Source: Roseateles hydrophilus (lineage in GTDB: Bacteria > Pseudomonadota > Gammaproteobacteria > Burkholderiales > Burkholderiaceae_C). Taken from it: a DNA stretch of 64,000 nucleotides. The stretch is from the NCBI RefSeq assembly GCF_026712245.1, contig NZ_JAPPUY010000001.1, positions 1,488,001-1,552,000 on the forward strand. Reading direction: 5' to 3'. How positions within the stretch are numbered: the stretch's first letter is position 1; each line of letters starts with the position of its first letter. The notes below the pieces were generated by a model. The model did no database searches. It saw only the letters and a list, made by a program, of their open reading frames with translations, and was not told the DNA's origin. The position numbers and the translations under genes are program-made. This document shows, one piece after another, positions 39,611 to 46,772 of this stretch.

Positions 39611-42600
39611 CACGGCGCCCAACGTCAGCGATGTGCTGGTGAACGGCACCGAGGAACAGCTCATCACGCTGACCGATGCCTTGTTCGAGGGGGGCTTCGT
39701 CGACCCCGACGGCCAGAGCCTGCAGGCCATCAAGATCATCACGCCGCCCGCCTTCGGTGAACTGCGCTTCAACGGCACACCGGTCACCATCGGGCAGGAG
39801 ATCAGCATCGCCGACCTGGAAGCCGGCCTGCTGACCTACCAGGGCAACACGGATTTCTTTGGTGACGACCAGTTCCGCTGGACCGGCAGCGACGGTATCG
39901 CCTTCGCGTCCACCCCGGTGTTCACCAACATCGTGCTGGCCAACGTCAACGATGGCCCGCGCCTGGCCGTCATTGCCGACGGCAACGGCAGCGAAGGCAG
40001 CAACTTCGCCGCCACGCTCAACATCGGTGACCCCGATCCCGAAGGCCATCTGGTCACGGTGAACTGGGGCGACGGCAGCGCCAACACCCAGTTCACCACC
40101 AGCAGCGCCACGCCGCAGATCAACCACAGCTACGCCGACAACGGCGCCTACACGGTGACCGTCACGGTCAACGACCAGCAGGGCCGACCCAACAGCATCG
40201 AGCAGCGCAGCTTCACCGCCAACATTGCCAACGTCGCCCCCACCATCGGCCTGTTCGGCAACAACACGGTCGAGCAGGGTCAGGTCTACACGCTGGATCT
40301 CGGCAACCCTGCCGACCCGGGCGCCGACACCGTCAGCGAATACCGCGTGGACTGGGGCGATGGCAGCCCGGTGCAGACCTTCAGCGCCGCGACGCTGCCG
40401 GCCAACGGCATCGTCACCCACACCTACCTGACCACAGGCAGCAAAACCATCCTCGTGGGGCTCACCGACGAAGACGGCAGCTACAACCCGGCGGGCAGCA
40501 AGACCATCGCGGTCAGCGCACCGGCCGAGGTCATCACGGTCAATGCAGGTGCCGACATCACCGTCAACGAAGGCACGTTCTTCAGCCGCACCATCACCTT
40601 CGACGACCCGACCGACCAGTCACCCAGCGGCCGCAGCTACACCGTCACCTGGGGCGATGGGCAAACCTCCACCGGCTTCCTGGCCGCTGGGCAAACCAGC
40701 TTCAACATCGGCCATGCCTATGCCGACCAGGGCGGCCCGTTCGCCGTCACCGTGACGGTGGACGACTCCGGCCTCATCACCCAGCAAGGCAGCGACAGCT
40801 TCCTCGTAACCGTCAACAACGTCGCGCCCACGGTCAGCATCAGCGGCGCCGGCTCAGTCGCCGAGGGCAGCAGCTACACCATCACGCTGGCCAAGAACGA
40901 CCCGGGCACGGACGCCGCCACCGAATACGTCATCGACTGGGGCGACGGCTCCGCCGCGCAGGTGGTGCCGGCCGCAAGCTTCCCTGCCAACGGCCAGTTC
41001 ACGCACACCTACGCCGACGGCAACATCACGCGCCAGATCCGCGTGCAGGTCACCGACGAGGACGGCACCTTCGTCGATGCTGGCGTCTCGAGCGTCTTCG
41101 TGGCCAACGTGGCCCCCACGGCGCCGGTCAGCGGCGCCAACACGGTGGTCGAGGGCACGGCCTACACGCTGAACGTCGGCGCCGTCGTCGACCCCGGCCA
41201 GGACACCATCGCCGGCTACAGCATCAACTGGGGCGACGGCACGCCCAACAGCAACTTCACCGCGGCTGAATGGGCCGCTGCCGGCGGTGTCTTCACGCAT
41301 GTCTACGCCGACGGCGTGGGCGCCGGCACGCCGCGCACCATCAGCGTCACCGCGTCAGACGAAGACGGCAGTTTCACGATCGGCAGCAAGACCATCGGCA
41401 TCGTCAACGCCAACCCGGGCCTGAGCCTGGCCGGCGCCGCTGCCACCAACGAAGGCGCCACGTACGCGCTGGCCATCACCGGCTCGGACGTCAACGCTGA
41501 CACCTTGAGCTACAGCATCGACTGGGGCGACGGCACCCCCGCGCAGGTCGTCACCGCAGCACAGCTCGCCACGCTCGGCGGCAGCGTGGGCCACGTGTTC
41601 GCGGACGATCAGGATGGCCCGGTCAACACGACGGCGCGCACCATCACCGTCACGGCCAGCGACGAGGACGGCGGCTCCACACAAGCCACCCGCGTTGTCA
41701 ACGTCAACAACGTCGCCCCCACGCTGGCGCTGGGCGGCAGCGGCGCCGCCACTGCCGGCCAGGCCTACACGCTCAACCTCGGCGCCCGCGTCGACCCGGG
41801 CCAGGACACCGCCACCAGCTACATCATCAACTGGGGCGATGGCAGTCCGGCGCAGACGGTGGCCGCCGCCACCGGCAGCGTCACCCACACCTTCGCCAGC
41901 GCCGGCAACGCGACCATCTCGGTCACCGTGGTGGACGAAGACGGCAGCTTTGCCGCCGGCTCGCAGGCCGTGGTGATTGCCGCGCCCACGCCCACCGTCA
42001 GCTTCGAGGCCGGCGGCAATGCCGTGCTCAGCGAAGGTGCCACCTTCGCGCGCACCATCAGCTTCAGCGACGGCCAGGACAACGGCGCTGCCGGCTGGAC
42101 CTACACCGTCGACTACGGCGACGGCACCGTCATCAACGGCAGCACCGCCACACCCAGCATCGAGCTCAACCACCTCTACGCCGATGGCGACGCGACGCAT
42201 GCCGTCGTCGTCACCGTCGCCGACGTGGCCGGCGAGAGCTTCAGCGATGGCTTCAACGTCACCGTCAGCAACACCGCGCCCAGCGCACCGGTCAGCGGCG
42301 CGGCCAATGTGACCGAGGGTGTGGCCTTCACGCTGTCGGTCGGCGCCGTCGTCGACCCCGGCCAGGACACCATCACCGGCTACAGCATCGCCTGGGGCGA
42401 CGGCAGCACCGTCACCTACACGCCCGCCGAATGGCAGGCCGCTGCGGGCAGCTTCTCGCATGTCTACGCCGACGGCGCTGCCGCACCGGTCATCACCGTC
42501 AGCGCCACCGACGAGGACGGCAGCTTTGTGCTGGGCACGCATTCGCTCAGCGTCAGCAACGCCAACCCGGGCCTGAGCCTGGCCGGCGCCGCCGCCACCA

Positions 42601-45600
42601 ACGAGGGTGCCAGCTACGCGCTGGCCATCACCGGCAGCGACGTCGCCGCCGACACGCTGAGCTACAGCATCGACTGGGGCGACGGCAGCCCCACCCAGGT
42701 GCTCACCGCGGCGCAACTCGCCACGCTGGGTGGCAGCGTCGGCCACGTGTTCGCGGACGACCAGGATGGCGCGGTCAACACCACCCCGCGCACCATCACC
42801 GTCACCGCCAGCGACGAGGACGGCGGCTCCACGCAGGTCACCCGCGTCGTCGACGTCAACAACGTCGCCCCGACCGCCGCGGTCTCCGGCGCAGCCAGCG
42901 TCACAGAAGGCGTGGCCTACCTGCTGTCTGTCGGCGCGGCCAACGACCCCGGTACCGACACCCGCAGCAGCTACAGCATCGCCTGGGGTGACGGCAGCGT
43001 CGAGAACTTCACGGCGGCCCAGTGGCAGGCCGCCGCGGGCAGCTTCTCGCATGTCTACGCCGATGGCGACGCCGCTCGCACCATCGTTGTCAGCACGACC
43101 GACGAAGATGGCAGCTTCGTCCTGGGCAGCCAGGCGGTGCAGGTCAACAACGCCAACCCGGGCCTGATCCTCGCCGGCGCCGCTGCCACCAACGAAGGCG
43201 CCAGCTACTCGCTGGCCATCACCGGCAGCGACGTCGCCGCCGACACGCTGAGCTACAGCATCGACTGGGGCGACGGCACCCCCGCGCAGGTCGTCACCGC
43301 AGCACAGCTCGCCACGCTCGGCGGCAGCGTGGGCCACGTGTTCGCGGACGATCAGGATGGCCCGGTCAACACGACGGCGCGCACCATCACCGTCACGGCC
43401 AGCGACGAGGACGGCGGCTCCACACAAGCCACCCGCGTTGTCAACGTCAACAACGTCGCCCCCACGCTGGCGCTGGGCGGCAGCGGCGCCGCCACTGCCG
43501 GCCAGGCCTACACGCTCAACCTCGGCGCCCGCGTCGACCCGGGCCAGGACACCGCCACCAGCTACATCATCAACTGGGGCGATGGCAGTCCGGCGCAGAC
43601 GGTGGCCGCTGCCACCGGCAGCGTCACCCACACCTTCGCCAGCGCCGGCAACGCGACCATCTCGGTCACGGTGGTGGACGAAGACGGCAGCTTTGCCGCC
43701 GCCACCCAGGTCGTCACCGTGTCCCCGCCGACACCCACGGTCAACTTCGAGGCCGGCGGCAATGCCGTGCTCAGCGAAGGTGCAACCTTCGCGCGCACCA
43801 TCAGCTTCAGCGATGGCCAGGACAACGGCGCTGCCGGCTGGACCTACACCGTCGACTACGGCGACGGCACCGTCATCAACGGCGGCACCGCCACGCCCAG
43901 CATCGAGCTCAACCACCTCTACGCCGATGGCGATGCGACGCATGCCGTCGTCGTCACCGTCACCGACGTGGCCGGCGAGAGCTTCAGCGATGGCTTCAAC
44001 GTCACCGTCAGCAACACCGCGCCCAGCGCACCGGTCAGCGGCGCGGCCAGCGCGGTGGAAGGCGTGGCCTTCACGCTGTCGGTCGGCGCCGTCGTCGACC
44101 CCGGCCAGGACACCATCACCGGCTACAGCATCGCCTGGGGTGACGGCAGCACCGTCACCTACACGCCCGCCGAATGGCAGGCCGCTGCGGGCAGCTTCTC
44201 GCATGTCTACGCCGACGGCGCTGCCGCGCCGGTCATCACCGTCAGCGCCACCGACGAGGACGGCAGCTTCGTGCTGGGCACGCATTCGCTCAGCGTCAGC
44301 AACGCCAACCCGGGCCTGAGCCTGGCGGGCGCCGCTGCCACCAACGAAGGCGCCACGTACGCACTGGCCATCACCGGCAGCGACGTCGCCGCCGACACCT
44401 TGAGCTACAGCATCGACTGGGGTGACGGCAGCCCGGCCCAGGTGGTCACCGCGGCGCAACTCGCCACGCTCGGCGGCAGCGTCGGCCACGTGTTCGCGGA
44501 CGATCAGGATGGCCCGGTCAACACGACGGCGCGCACCATCACCGTCACCGCCAGCGATGAAGATGGCGGCTCCACGCAGGCCACCCGCGTCGTCAACGTC
44601 AACAACGTCGCACCCACGCTGACGCTGGGCGGCACCGGTGCCGCCACTGCGGGCCAGGCCTACACGCTCAACCTCGGCGCGCGCGTCGACCCGGGCCAGG
44701 ACACCGCCACCAGTTACATCATCAACTGGGGCGATGGCAGCCCGGCGCAGACGGTGCCCGCTGCCACCGGCAGCGTCACTCACACCTTCGCCAGCGCCGG
44801 CAACGCGACCATCTCGGTCACCGTGGTGGACGAAGACGGCAGCTTTGCCGCCGGCTCGCAGGCCGTGACCATCGCGGCACCCACGCCGACGCTGAGCCTG
44901 GAAGCCGGCGCCGATGCCACGCTCACCGAAGGCAGCACCTTCACGCGCACCATCAGCTTCAGCGACGGTCAGGACAACGGCGCCGCCGGCTGGACTTACA
45001 GCGTCGACTACGGCGATGGCACCGTCGTCACCGGCAGCACCGCCACGCCGTCGCTGGGCCTCAACCATGTCTACGCCGATGGCAGCGCCAGCCATGCAGT
45101 CACGGTGACCGTCACCGATGTGGCCGGCGAGAGCGTCAGCGATGGTTTCAACGTCACGGTGAGCAATGTCGCGCCTACGGCCCCCGTGTCGGGTGCGGCC
45201 AGCGTCACCGAGGGCGTAGCCTACACGCTGTCCGTGGGTGCGGTCAGCGACCCTGGTGCCGATACGCGCAGCAGCTACAGCATCGCCTGGGGTGACGGCA
45301 GCGTCGAGAACTTCACCGCAGCCCAGTGGCAGGCCGCCGCGGGCAGCTTCTCGCATGTCTACGCCGATGGCAACGCCGCTCGCACCATCGTTGTCAGCAC
45401 GACCGACGAAGACGGCAGCTTCGTGCTGGGCAGCCAGGCGGTGCAGGTCAACAACGCCAACCCGGGCCTGAGCCTGGCTGGGGCCGCTGCCACCAACGAA
45501 GGTGCCACCTACTCGCTGGCCATCACCGGCAGCGACGTCGCCGCCGACACGCTGAGCTACAGCATCGACTGGGGCGACGGCAGCCCGGCCCAGGTGGTCA

Positions 45601-46772
45601 CCGCGGCGCAACTCGCCACGCTCGGCGGCAGCGTGAGCCATGTCTTTGCCGACGACCAGGACGGCCCCGTCAACGCCACGCCGCGCACCGTCACCGTCAC
45701 GGCCAGTGACGAGGACGGCGGCAGCACGCAGACCACGCACAGTGTCACGGTCAACAACGTCGCCCCGGGCATCGCCCTGGGCGGCAGCGGTGCCGCCACT
45801 GCGGGGCAGGCCTACACGCTCAACCTCGGCGCCGTCACCGACCCCGGCCAGGACACGCCGACCAGCTACGTCATCGACTGGGGCGACGGCAGCGGGCCGC
45901 AGGCCGTGGCCGCCGTCAACGGCAACGTCACTCACACCTACGCCAATGCCGGCACCGCGACGATCTCCGTCACCGTCGTGGACGAGGACGGCAGCTTCAG
46001 CGCCGGCTCGCAGGCGGTGGTGATCAGCAGTGTGCCCACCGAGACCTTCCGCATCGGCGACTCCGCCGTGCGCAACAACAGCACGGGCACGCTGTGGGGC
46101 GTCGACTGGACCGATCCGGAAGTGCTGGCGTCCACCCAGCACAAGGCCAACGCCACCAACGCGGCAGAGGCCTGGACGGCGGTGCGCCACAACGGCGCCT
46201 CGCCGCAGTTGCTGTCCGGCATCGACATGTTCGCGGGCGACCTCGGCGTCAGCGGCCAGTCGGTGACCAGCAGCAGCGTGCGGCAGGAGATCGACGGCAC
46301 GGAAGCGCTGCGCTTCAACCTGACCCGCGAGGCGGTCAGCGTCGACATCAACCTGTCGCGCTTCTTCCTGTCGGACGACGGCAGCGTCAACGCCGAGGCC
46401 GGCCTGCTGCGACTGTTGGACGCATCCGGCAACGTGGTCGGCGAGAAGGCCTTCACCGCCACCAGCACCAGCGGCAGCCAGCTCGTCTCCGCCAGCGCCG
46501 CCGTCGGCTTCACGACAGTGGAACTGTGGGCCGGCGCTTACGACGGCAGCACGTTCGTGCATGGCGCCTACGCCGGCCCGAGCGGCACGGTGAATCCCTA
46601 CACCGACGGCAGCGGCGCGCACGGCAGTGACTACCTGCTGGACTGGGTGGAGTTCACCTTCGAGGTTCCGCAACCGGCTGCGGCGCAAGTCATCGGCGTC
46701 TCGGGTATCGAGCCCACCGACGCGCCGCTGTCGGGCGCCCTGTACCGCCCCTGGGCACACAACGACTATTGA
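25944..46772 (+). CDS. Giant repeat-rich protein, putative type I-secreted surface/matrix adhesin
   Basis: One uninterrupted frame of about 6,942 codons. The GTG at 25944 has GGAG six bases upstream and gives MILSNEKRINTF; a longer frame to 25875 has no ribosome site. There is no Sec signal, as expected for type I secretion, and the transporter and adaptor genes lie just downstream. Residues 1-4,555 are eight blocks of 50-60-residue units of the kind ADGSYVVVWQS...DGSG.GVYAQRF, joined by cadherin-like linkers (SVTFAEN, DSANFDGG, GAGQVGVSG, DGDGG motifs). A further cadherin-like domain follows. Then come 21 PKD-like modules marked by WGDG or YGDG, and a unique 247-residue C-terminus from about 46030. 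I see no RTX nonapeptides and no LapG-type retention module. Function as an adhesin or biofilm-matrix protein is inference; the closely similar repeats make the locus recombination-prone. Confidence 0.85.
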   Translation: MILSNEKRINTFRAGEQSASHVAVLADGSYVVVWQSNGQDGSGWGVYAQRFSATGAALGAEWRVSSTTINTQEAARVVATSDGGFVIGWQDNNGIDGSGWTVLAQRYNAAGVAQGSNTVVNTVTNSTQAVFDGAGYTGGYSTVYTGYSPDGTHNIYLQRWNNDGTRNGAEMLASTATGAGATAAQSGQQTQPRVAGNASGAQVIVWRDESGNDGSGFGVYGRRFDASTGTFGDTFLVNTAIASHQYEPSVSVAADGSFVVAWRSDSGDGSGSAVYAQRFAADNTKLGGEFLVNSGVTSGNQYQPSVLMLSTGGFVVAWYSDGSAEGSNQDLWVRSYNADGSAAEAPTRITTSLHRAESEPQLADLGGGRWTVTYSAYVDATVGYDVMQQIFGPSAAPAIQQAAPTVGDWESTPLGGSVTFSENLVNAGPQIIDAAVSLTDLDSSNFDGGRLELYYVQGGGTEDQLGVRSVGSGNDQISVSGSTVLFEGTAFGTLSGGSNGSALVVTFNANATVDAVEQLIQHLTYANTNASPAASRTIGLRVSDGDGGSSTGYAKEIIVTREADGQPALYGEQAVNSMGAAEQRHPDVAVLADGSYVVVWQAYNQHNNDWDIYSQRMSASGEPIGPELTQLNTARAGTQEMPRVTGLSNGNYVVIWDDVSAGADGSGDGVIGQIYTASGAPVGGNFVATTFTSGTQRYSDTVSWAGGGSVPAGFGVVWASSGNAGGSNYDIYLQRFDNAGNKLGGELRVSDGVGGSAAQTGAQYLPEIASRANGDLVMVWRDDGNNDGAGNYGIFGRTYNAATGSFGATFQVNTTTAGTQNEPSVAMFADGSFVVVWQDDSGNDGSSYGVYGQRFDATGNKVGAEFLVNERTLGGQYQAQVTALSTGGFVVTWYNDNYDVTSSGTTSDVYIREYDATGVAIDSERKLLSPTNHNEFEPAIADLGQGNFVVVYADYDTGVTGATNTYGIVQQIFGSAAELPRQERPTVGDFASTVTIGENAANAGLQVLDASLSFNDVDSANLAGGRIDLYYVSGGEASDRLGVRDVGSGAGQIGVSGATISYGGTAIGTVSGGSNGTNLRIDLNSNATPQAVQALLQNLGYSSNSSSPAASRTVGLRVADGDGGTSEVSLLTINVTSELDGTPLVHGEERVNTYSAGNQADPHIGALADGGYVIAWASTNQDGDSDGVYMQRYNSVGVAVGGEVRVNTQVAGQQNYPQVAGLTGAGGGGWVVTWQDDTSDGNSWSQWAQRYDANGDAAGSAFRVATATVSQQYHGQVASYGGGFAIVWSSQSNAGGNSFDIYLKRYDNSGAVITSDLRVSDLTAGVAAPGSQDLPDVAAWANGNLAIVWRDNGNDGSGWGVYGRLYDAAAGTFGATFLINTTTAGTQLNPDVAVLSDGSFVVVWEDQSGNDGSSYAVYGQRFSAAGAKLGDEFIVNQRRDGGQYDAHVVALQGGGFVVSYYNDNYDISGTGSTSDVYIREYTNAGVPIDGERKLASLTNSTEQNPAIAALTGGNFVVAYSDYNATPALGNGANTYEITQQLFGNAASLARQANPVIGDVAASVTFAESDVNAAPQLIDAAVSVVDIDSANFAGGRLDLFYVQGGQATDRLGVRHVGNGAGQIGVAGGTVSFGGTAIGSIAAAATGANGGALRVELNANANAEAVEALIQSLTYASTSSSPDASRTVGLRLSDGDGGSSAASAVTINVTPSLDGAPAVGGESAVVNTYRENHQEAPSVATLADGSYVVVWQSAGQDGSGDGVYGQRFSASGAALGTEFRISTNTSNDQEFPHVEALSNGGFVVTWQDNVAPSADGSSWAQVGQFYGSDGAAIGANVVLNASTTNGQYHGQLAGYTGGFAIAYASESGPAGANGTDIYVRRFDNAGAQTAAEVRINVVSGAAQAGTQYLPDVAAQANGDLFIVWEDRQGLDGSGVGIFGRTLSAGGVLGSTFVVNTTSGGNQSTPSVAALAGGGWVVVWEDQSGNDGNSYGVYAQLIDAAGNKLGSEFIVNERLTGGQYEAQVTGLSTGGFVVTWYNDNYDTTGAGTTSDVYIREFSSTGVPVDGERKLASGTNSTERAPAVADLGNGNFVVAYADYNTVNESGQSTYEIRTQRFGDAAELAPTSANPLLGDVRAQRTFSNAPADAVNYAGVARLIDFDVAVSDADSANFDGGQLFVSFLSNGSANDALGIQDQGSGAGQVGVSGSSISVGGTVVGSFTGGGAGVGALTITFNANADAAAVQAVAQAITYLHTAPPAGTTSRYVGLRLTDGDGGASNASQVVITIQNSVSTSALVLDDVASSVTFTEAQVAAGVVIDGAQQLVHSAAGGFLNGKLTVSYLSSTNRVDDQLRIRHEGSGAGQVGVSGSDVQFGGVSVGTISATLDGANGRNLEITWKAAASEAIVERVLENLSYANSSAQPLPSRTLRLNLTDNAGNSSGSDDIVINVTPQADAAALVALRPQEQVNSYEVGQQSYPAVGRLMGSNDGGYVVVWQSEASQDGDGHGVFAQRYASNGAAVGAEFQVNTTTLNYQNQAAVGGLASGGYVIAWRAQAQDGSGTYEVYAQRYLADGTAAGGEFRVNTSTAGNQQEPAVLGLADGSFIVAFRSDYNNAAGNYTYDVLAQRYDASGNPLGGEFVLNTTGGATQYQPQLAALDGGGFVAIWGDTSGDGNGYGVAAQRFDNAGNKVGALIPVNATIASNQYGADIAAVPGGGFVATWWSSGGQVYAQRFAADGSKLGGEIAVSTVDSSASSDYARVAVLSDGGFIVTWDSYFGVGGNGYDVWAQQFDASGAKVDGPRLINTTTASTQHLPDVVGLNGNKAVIVWAGYDQESGTQNTYGVFQQLLGTAGSITTSAAPVLTDVVSDVSFAENLVNVTPQLIDTGVGIVDPDSANFDGGTLWVSVISGYGNIETAQLADPAAQQDQFGIRHQGSGAGQVGLVGLTVTYGGVAIGSIAGNGQNGADLVVTFNADATAAAVEAVLENLTYRNSSSAPVSSRTVSISLSDGDGGTSAPRLVTINVTPDADGAAPLFGNERVNTYGSSTQDAPASAALSDGGYITVWTSEGQDGWGAGIYAQRFDAKGVAVGAEFRINNETRDAQSEPAVTGLAGGGYVVTWRSNGQDGSGAGVYAQRFDNNGTRLGDEFRVNADTDNNQYQPAITALADGGFVVAWYDDHYTNAGNTEYQDVFFQRYNAAGVAQGPQTRGNPAGTGQFDPQYEPAVAGLTGGGFVMFWRDDNEDGSLSGVYGQRFDASGAASGAVFRANTTTANYQWNPSATGLADGGWVVVWNSRDQDGSGDGVFGQRYAADGSLVGGEFRVNTLTTSTQGLPSVAALSHGGFVVSYTSQGLQYVQQFDASGARLDGELRVDTLDNNGNAETSSVVGLANGGFVVSFRDYDYSQGSTYNVYQQFFGNAATDTRQASPQLVDVNATVTFAENTVNSTPQLLDATVGLSDADSANFDGGTLEVNYLTGYALQDQLGLSGLSAQDQLGLRHQGNGAGQVGVSGNTVSYGGTAIGTITSDGVNGNKLTLSFNANATAQAVERVIENLTYANTFSDPAATRTVSIRLTDGDGGASEARTIQINVTPEADGAQALHGNAQVNSYEPGTQTSPATARLSDGSYVTIWESQTAQDGWESGVYGQRFDANGVPIGTEFQVNSYTPYSQTEPAVAALSGGGYVVVWRSQNQDGSGAGVYAQRFSNSGTPLGGEFRVNTSVDSNQYQPTVTGLSNGGFVVGWYDDSYTNPTNTEYGDVLFQRFDASGVAQGVETRANPAGTGTFEYQYEPNFVGLSAGGFLAFWRDDTEDGNLSGVYGQRFDNSGATVGAAFRVNSETANYQWDPAAAALADGGWIVTWTSRAQDSSSDGVYAQRYAADGSPVGGEFRVNTTVSGNQSQPAVAALTHGGFAISWYDQGKITVQQFAADGARIDGELKADFAPNGSNYGDAPTIAGLANGAFVVSFRDYDETTSTYNVYQQLFGTPANFVRQGDPQLVDVASSVTFAENTINALPQRIDAGVGLQDLDSPNFDGGVLEVNYLTGYGAQDQLGLQGLDAQDQLGILSEGTGAQQVSVLGNTVSYEGVAIGTITHNGANGNKLAVQFNANATVAAVEQVIENLSYANTASNPLASRSVSIRVTDGDGGASEARTVTINVTPETDGAVKFGIEKVVNTSRGGHQTEPAITRLADGGYVVTWQDESGQDGGSYGIYQQRYDANDAAVGGEVRVNTTTAGAQYEAQVAALSNGGWVVVWRGDGQDGSGAGVYSQRYNADGSAAGGEARVNTSIDSSQYQPAVTATATGYIVAWSDDSYTTPGNTEYADVMFQRFDVNGVALGAETRANPAGTGQFVAQYQPSITTLASGDFVVLYRDNDRDGSGAGVFGQRFDANGVAQGASFQVNAYVNSTQEMPSVAALTGGGFVAVWESEGQDLSSTGIYAQRFDALGNPQGTEYRVNTTINSTQSQPEVTGLANGGYVVTWADSNSTSWDVKMQQYDASGRAVDGETLVNTYLPSQQSQPAVASMADGGFVIAYTGYIYSSDQTGDGLPDGGNDTYEIRLQRFSNTAPNVSDVLVNGTEEQLITLTDALFEGGFVDPDGQSLQAIKIITPPAFGELRFNGTPVTIGQEISIADLEAGLLTYQGNTDFFGDDQFRWTGSDGIAFASTPVFTNIVLANVNDGPRLAVIADGNGSEGSNFAATLNIGDPDPEGHLVTVNWGDGSANTQFTTSSATPQINHSYADNGAYTVTVTVNDQQGRPNSIEQRSFTANIANVAPTIGLFGNNTVEQGQVYTLDLGNPADPGADTVSEYRVDWGDGSPVQTFSAATLPANGIVTHTYLTTGSKTILVGLTDEDGSYNPAGSKTIAVSAPAEVITVNAGADITVNEGTFFSRTITFDDPTDQSPSGRSYTVTWGDGQTSTGFLAAGQTSFNIGHAYADQGGPFAVTVTVDDSGLITQQGSDSFLVTVNNVAPTVSISGAGSVAEGSSYTITLAKNDPGTDAATEYVIDWGDGSAAQVVPAASFPANGQFTHTYADGNITRQIRVQVTDEDGTFVDAGVSSVFVANVAPTAPVSGANTVVEGTAYTLNVGAVVDPGQDTIAGYSINWGDGTPNSNFTAAEWAAAGGVFTHVYADGVGAGTPRTISVTASDEDGSFTIGSKTIGIVNANPGLSLAGAAATNEGATYALAITGSDVNADTLSYSIDWGDGTPAQVVTAAQLATLGGSVGHVFADDQDGPVNTTARTITVTASDEDGGSTQATRVVNVNNVAPTLALGGSGAATAGQAYTLNLGARVDPGQDTATSYIINWGDGSPAQTVAAATGSVTHTFASAGNATISVTVVDEDGSFAAGSQAVVIAAPTPTVSFEAGGNAVLSEGATFARTISFSDGQDNGAAGWTYTVDYGDGTVINGSTATPSIELNHLYADGDATHAVVVTVADVAGESFSDGFNVTVSNTAPSAPVSGAANVTEGVAFTLSVGAVVDPGQDTITGYSIAWGDGSTVTYTPAEWQAAAGSFSHVYADGAAAPVITVSATDEDGSFVLGTHSLSVSNANPGLSLAGAAATNEGASYALAITGSDVAADTLSYSIDWGDGSPTQVLTAAQLATLGGSVGHVFADDQDGAVNTTPRTITVTASDEDGGSTQVTRVVDVNNVAPTAAVSGAASVTEGVAYLLSVGAANDPGTDTRSSYSIAWGDGSVENFTAAQWQAAAGSFSHVYADGDAARTIVVSTTDEDGSFVLGSQAVQVNNANPGLILAGAAATNEGASYSLAITGSDVAADTLSYSIDWGDGTPAQVVTAAQLATLGGSVGHVFADDQDGPVNTTARTITVTASDEDGGSTQATRVVNVNNVAPTLALGGSGAATAGQAYTLNLGARVDPGQDTATSYIINWGDGSPAQTVAAATGSVTHTFASAGNATISVTVVDEDGSFAAATQVVTVSPPTPTVNFEAGGNAVLSEGATFARTISFSDGQDNGAAGWTYTVDYGDGTVINGGTATPSIELNHLYADGDATHAVVVTVTDVAGESFSDGFNVTVSNTAPSAPVSGAASAVEGVAFTLSVGAVVDPGQDTITGYSIAWGDGSTVTYTPAEWQAAAGSFSHVYADGAAAPVITVSATDEDGSFVLGTHSLSVSNANPGLSLAGAAATNEGATYALAITGSDVAADTLSYSIDWGDGSPAQVVTAAQLATLGGSVGHVFADDQDGPVNTTARTITVTASDEDGGSTQATRVVNVNNVAPTLTLGGTGAATAGQAYTLNLGARVDPGQDTATSYIINWGDGSPAQTVPAATGSVTHTFASAGNATISVTVVDEDGSFAAGSQAVTIAAPTPTLSLEAGADATLTEGSTFTRTISFSDGQDNGAAGWTYSVDYGDGTVVTGSTATPSLGLNHVYADGSASHAVTVTVTDVAGESVSDGFNVTVSNVAPTAPVSGAASVTEGVAYTLSVGAVSDPGADTRSSYSIAWGDGSVENFTAAQWQAAAGSFSHVYADGNAARTIVVSTTDEDGSFVLGSQAVQVNNANPGLSLAGAAATNEGATYSLAITGSDVAADTLSYSIDWGDGSPAQVVTAAQLATLGGSVSHVFADDQDGPVNATPRTVTVTASDEDGGSTQTTHSVTVNNVAPGIALGGSGAATAGQAYTLNLGAVTDPGQDTPTSYVIDWGDGSGPQAVAAVNGNVTHTYANAGTATISVTVVDEDGSFSAGSQAVVISSVPTETFRIGDSAVRNNSTGTLWGVDWTDPEVLASTQHKANATNAAEAWTAVRHNGASPQLLSGIDMFAGDLGVSGQSVTSSSVRQEIDGTEALRFNLTREAVSVDINLSRFFLSDDGSVNAEAGLLRLLDASGNVVGEKAFTATSTSGSQLVSASAAVGFTTVELWAGAYDGSTFVHGAYAGPSGTVNPYTDGSGAHGSDYLLDWVEFTFEVPQPAAAQVIGVSGIEPTDAPLSGALYRPWAHNDY
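41506..41866 (+). repeat. Perfect direct repeat, copy 1 (361 bp)
   Basis: Compared by eye, bases 41506-41866 are identical to 43249-43609, at a spacing of 1,743 bp (581 codons). The repeat covers the end of a type A PKD module and most of the following type B module. Homology continues with scattered mismatches on both sides. Recombination between the copies would remove or add 581 residues in frame. Confidence 0.8.
43249..43609 (+). repeat. Perfect direct repeat, copy 2 (361 bp)
   Basis: Second copy of the 361-bp repeat at 41506-41866. The first mismatch on the right is a silent C to T in the codon pair encoding Ala-Ala after QTV. The left limit is a CTT versus GCT difference before the conserved TGAGCTACAGC. 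Confidence 0.8.

Larger units (their letters stand above)
39955..46030 (+). repeat. Array of 21 PKD-like modules with higher-order ABCD organisation
   Basis: Twenty-one modules of 90-105 residues each contain one WGDG or YGDG signature. The first five are divergent. The remaining sixteen fall into five types and run A-B-C-D, A-E, A-B-C-D, A-B-C-E, A-B. Type A begins NPGLSLAGAAATNEG, type B GGSGAATAGQAYTLNLG, type C EAGGNAVLSEGATF, and types D and E APVSGAA-like with VTYTPAEWQ or VENFTAAQWQ. Same-type copies are nearly identical in DNA, which indicates recent multi-module duplication or gene conversion. Confidence 0.85.

Noticed and set aside
25944-46030. Repeats of the giant gene as a possible CRISPR array
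   Set aside because: The repeats are long, in frame and protein-coding, without unique spacers of regular length.
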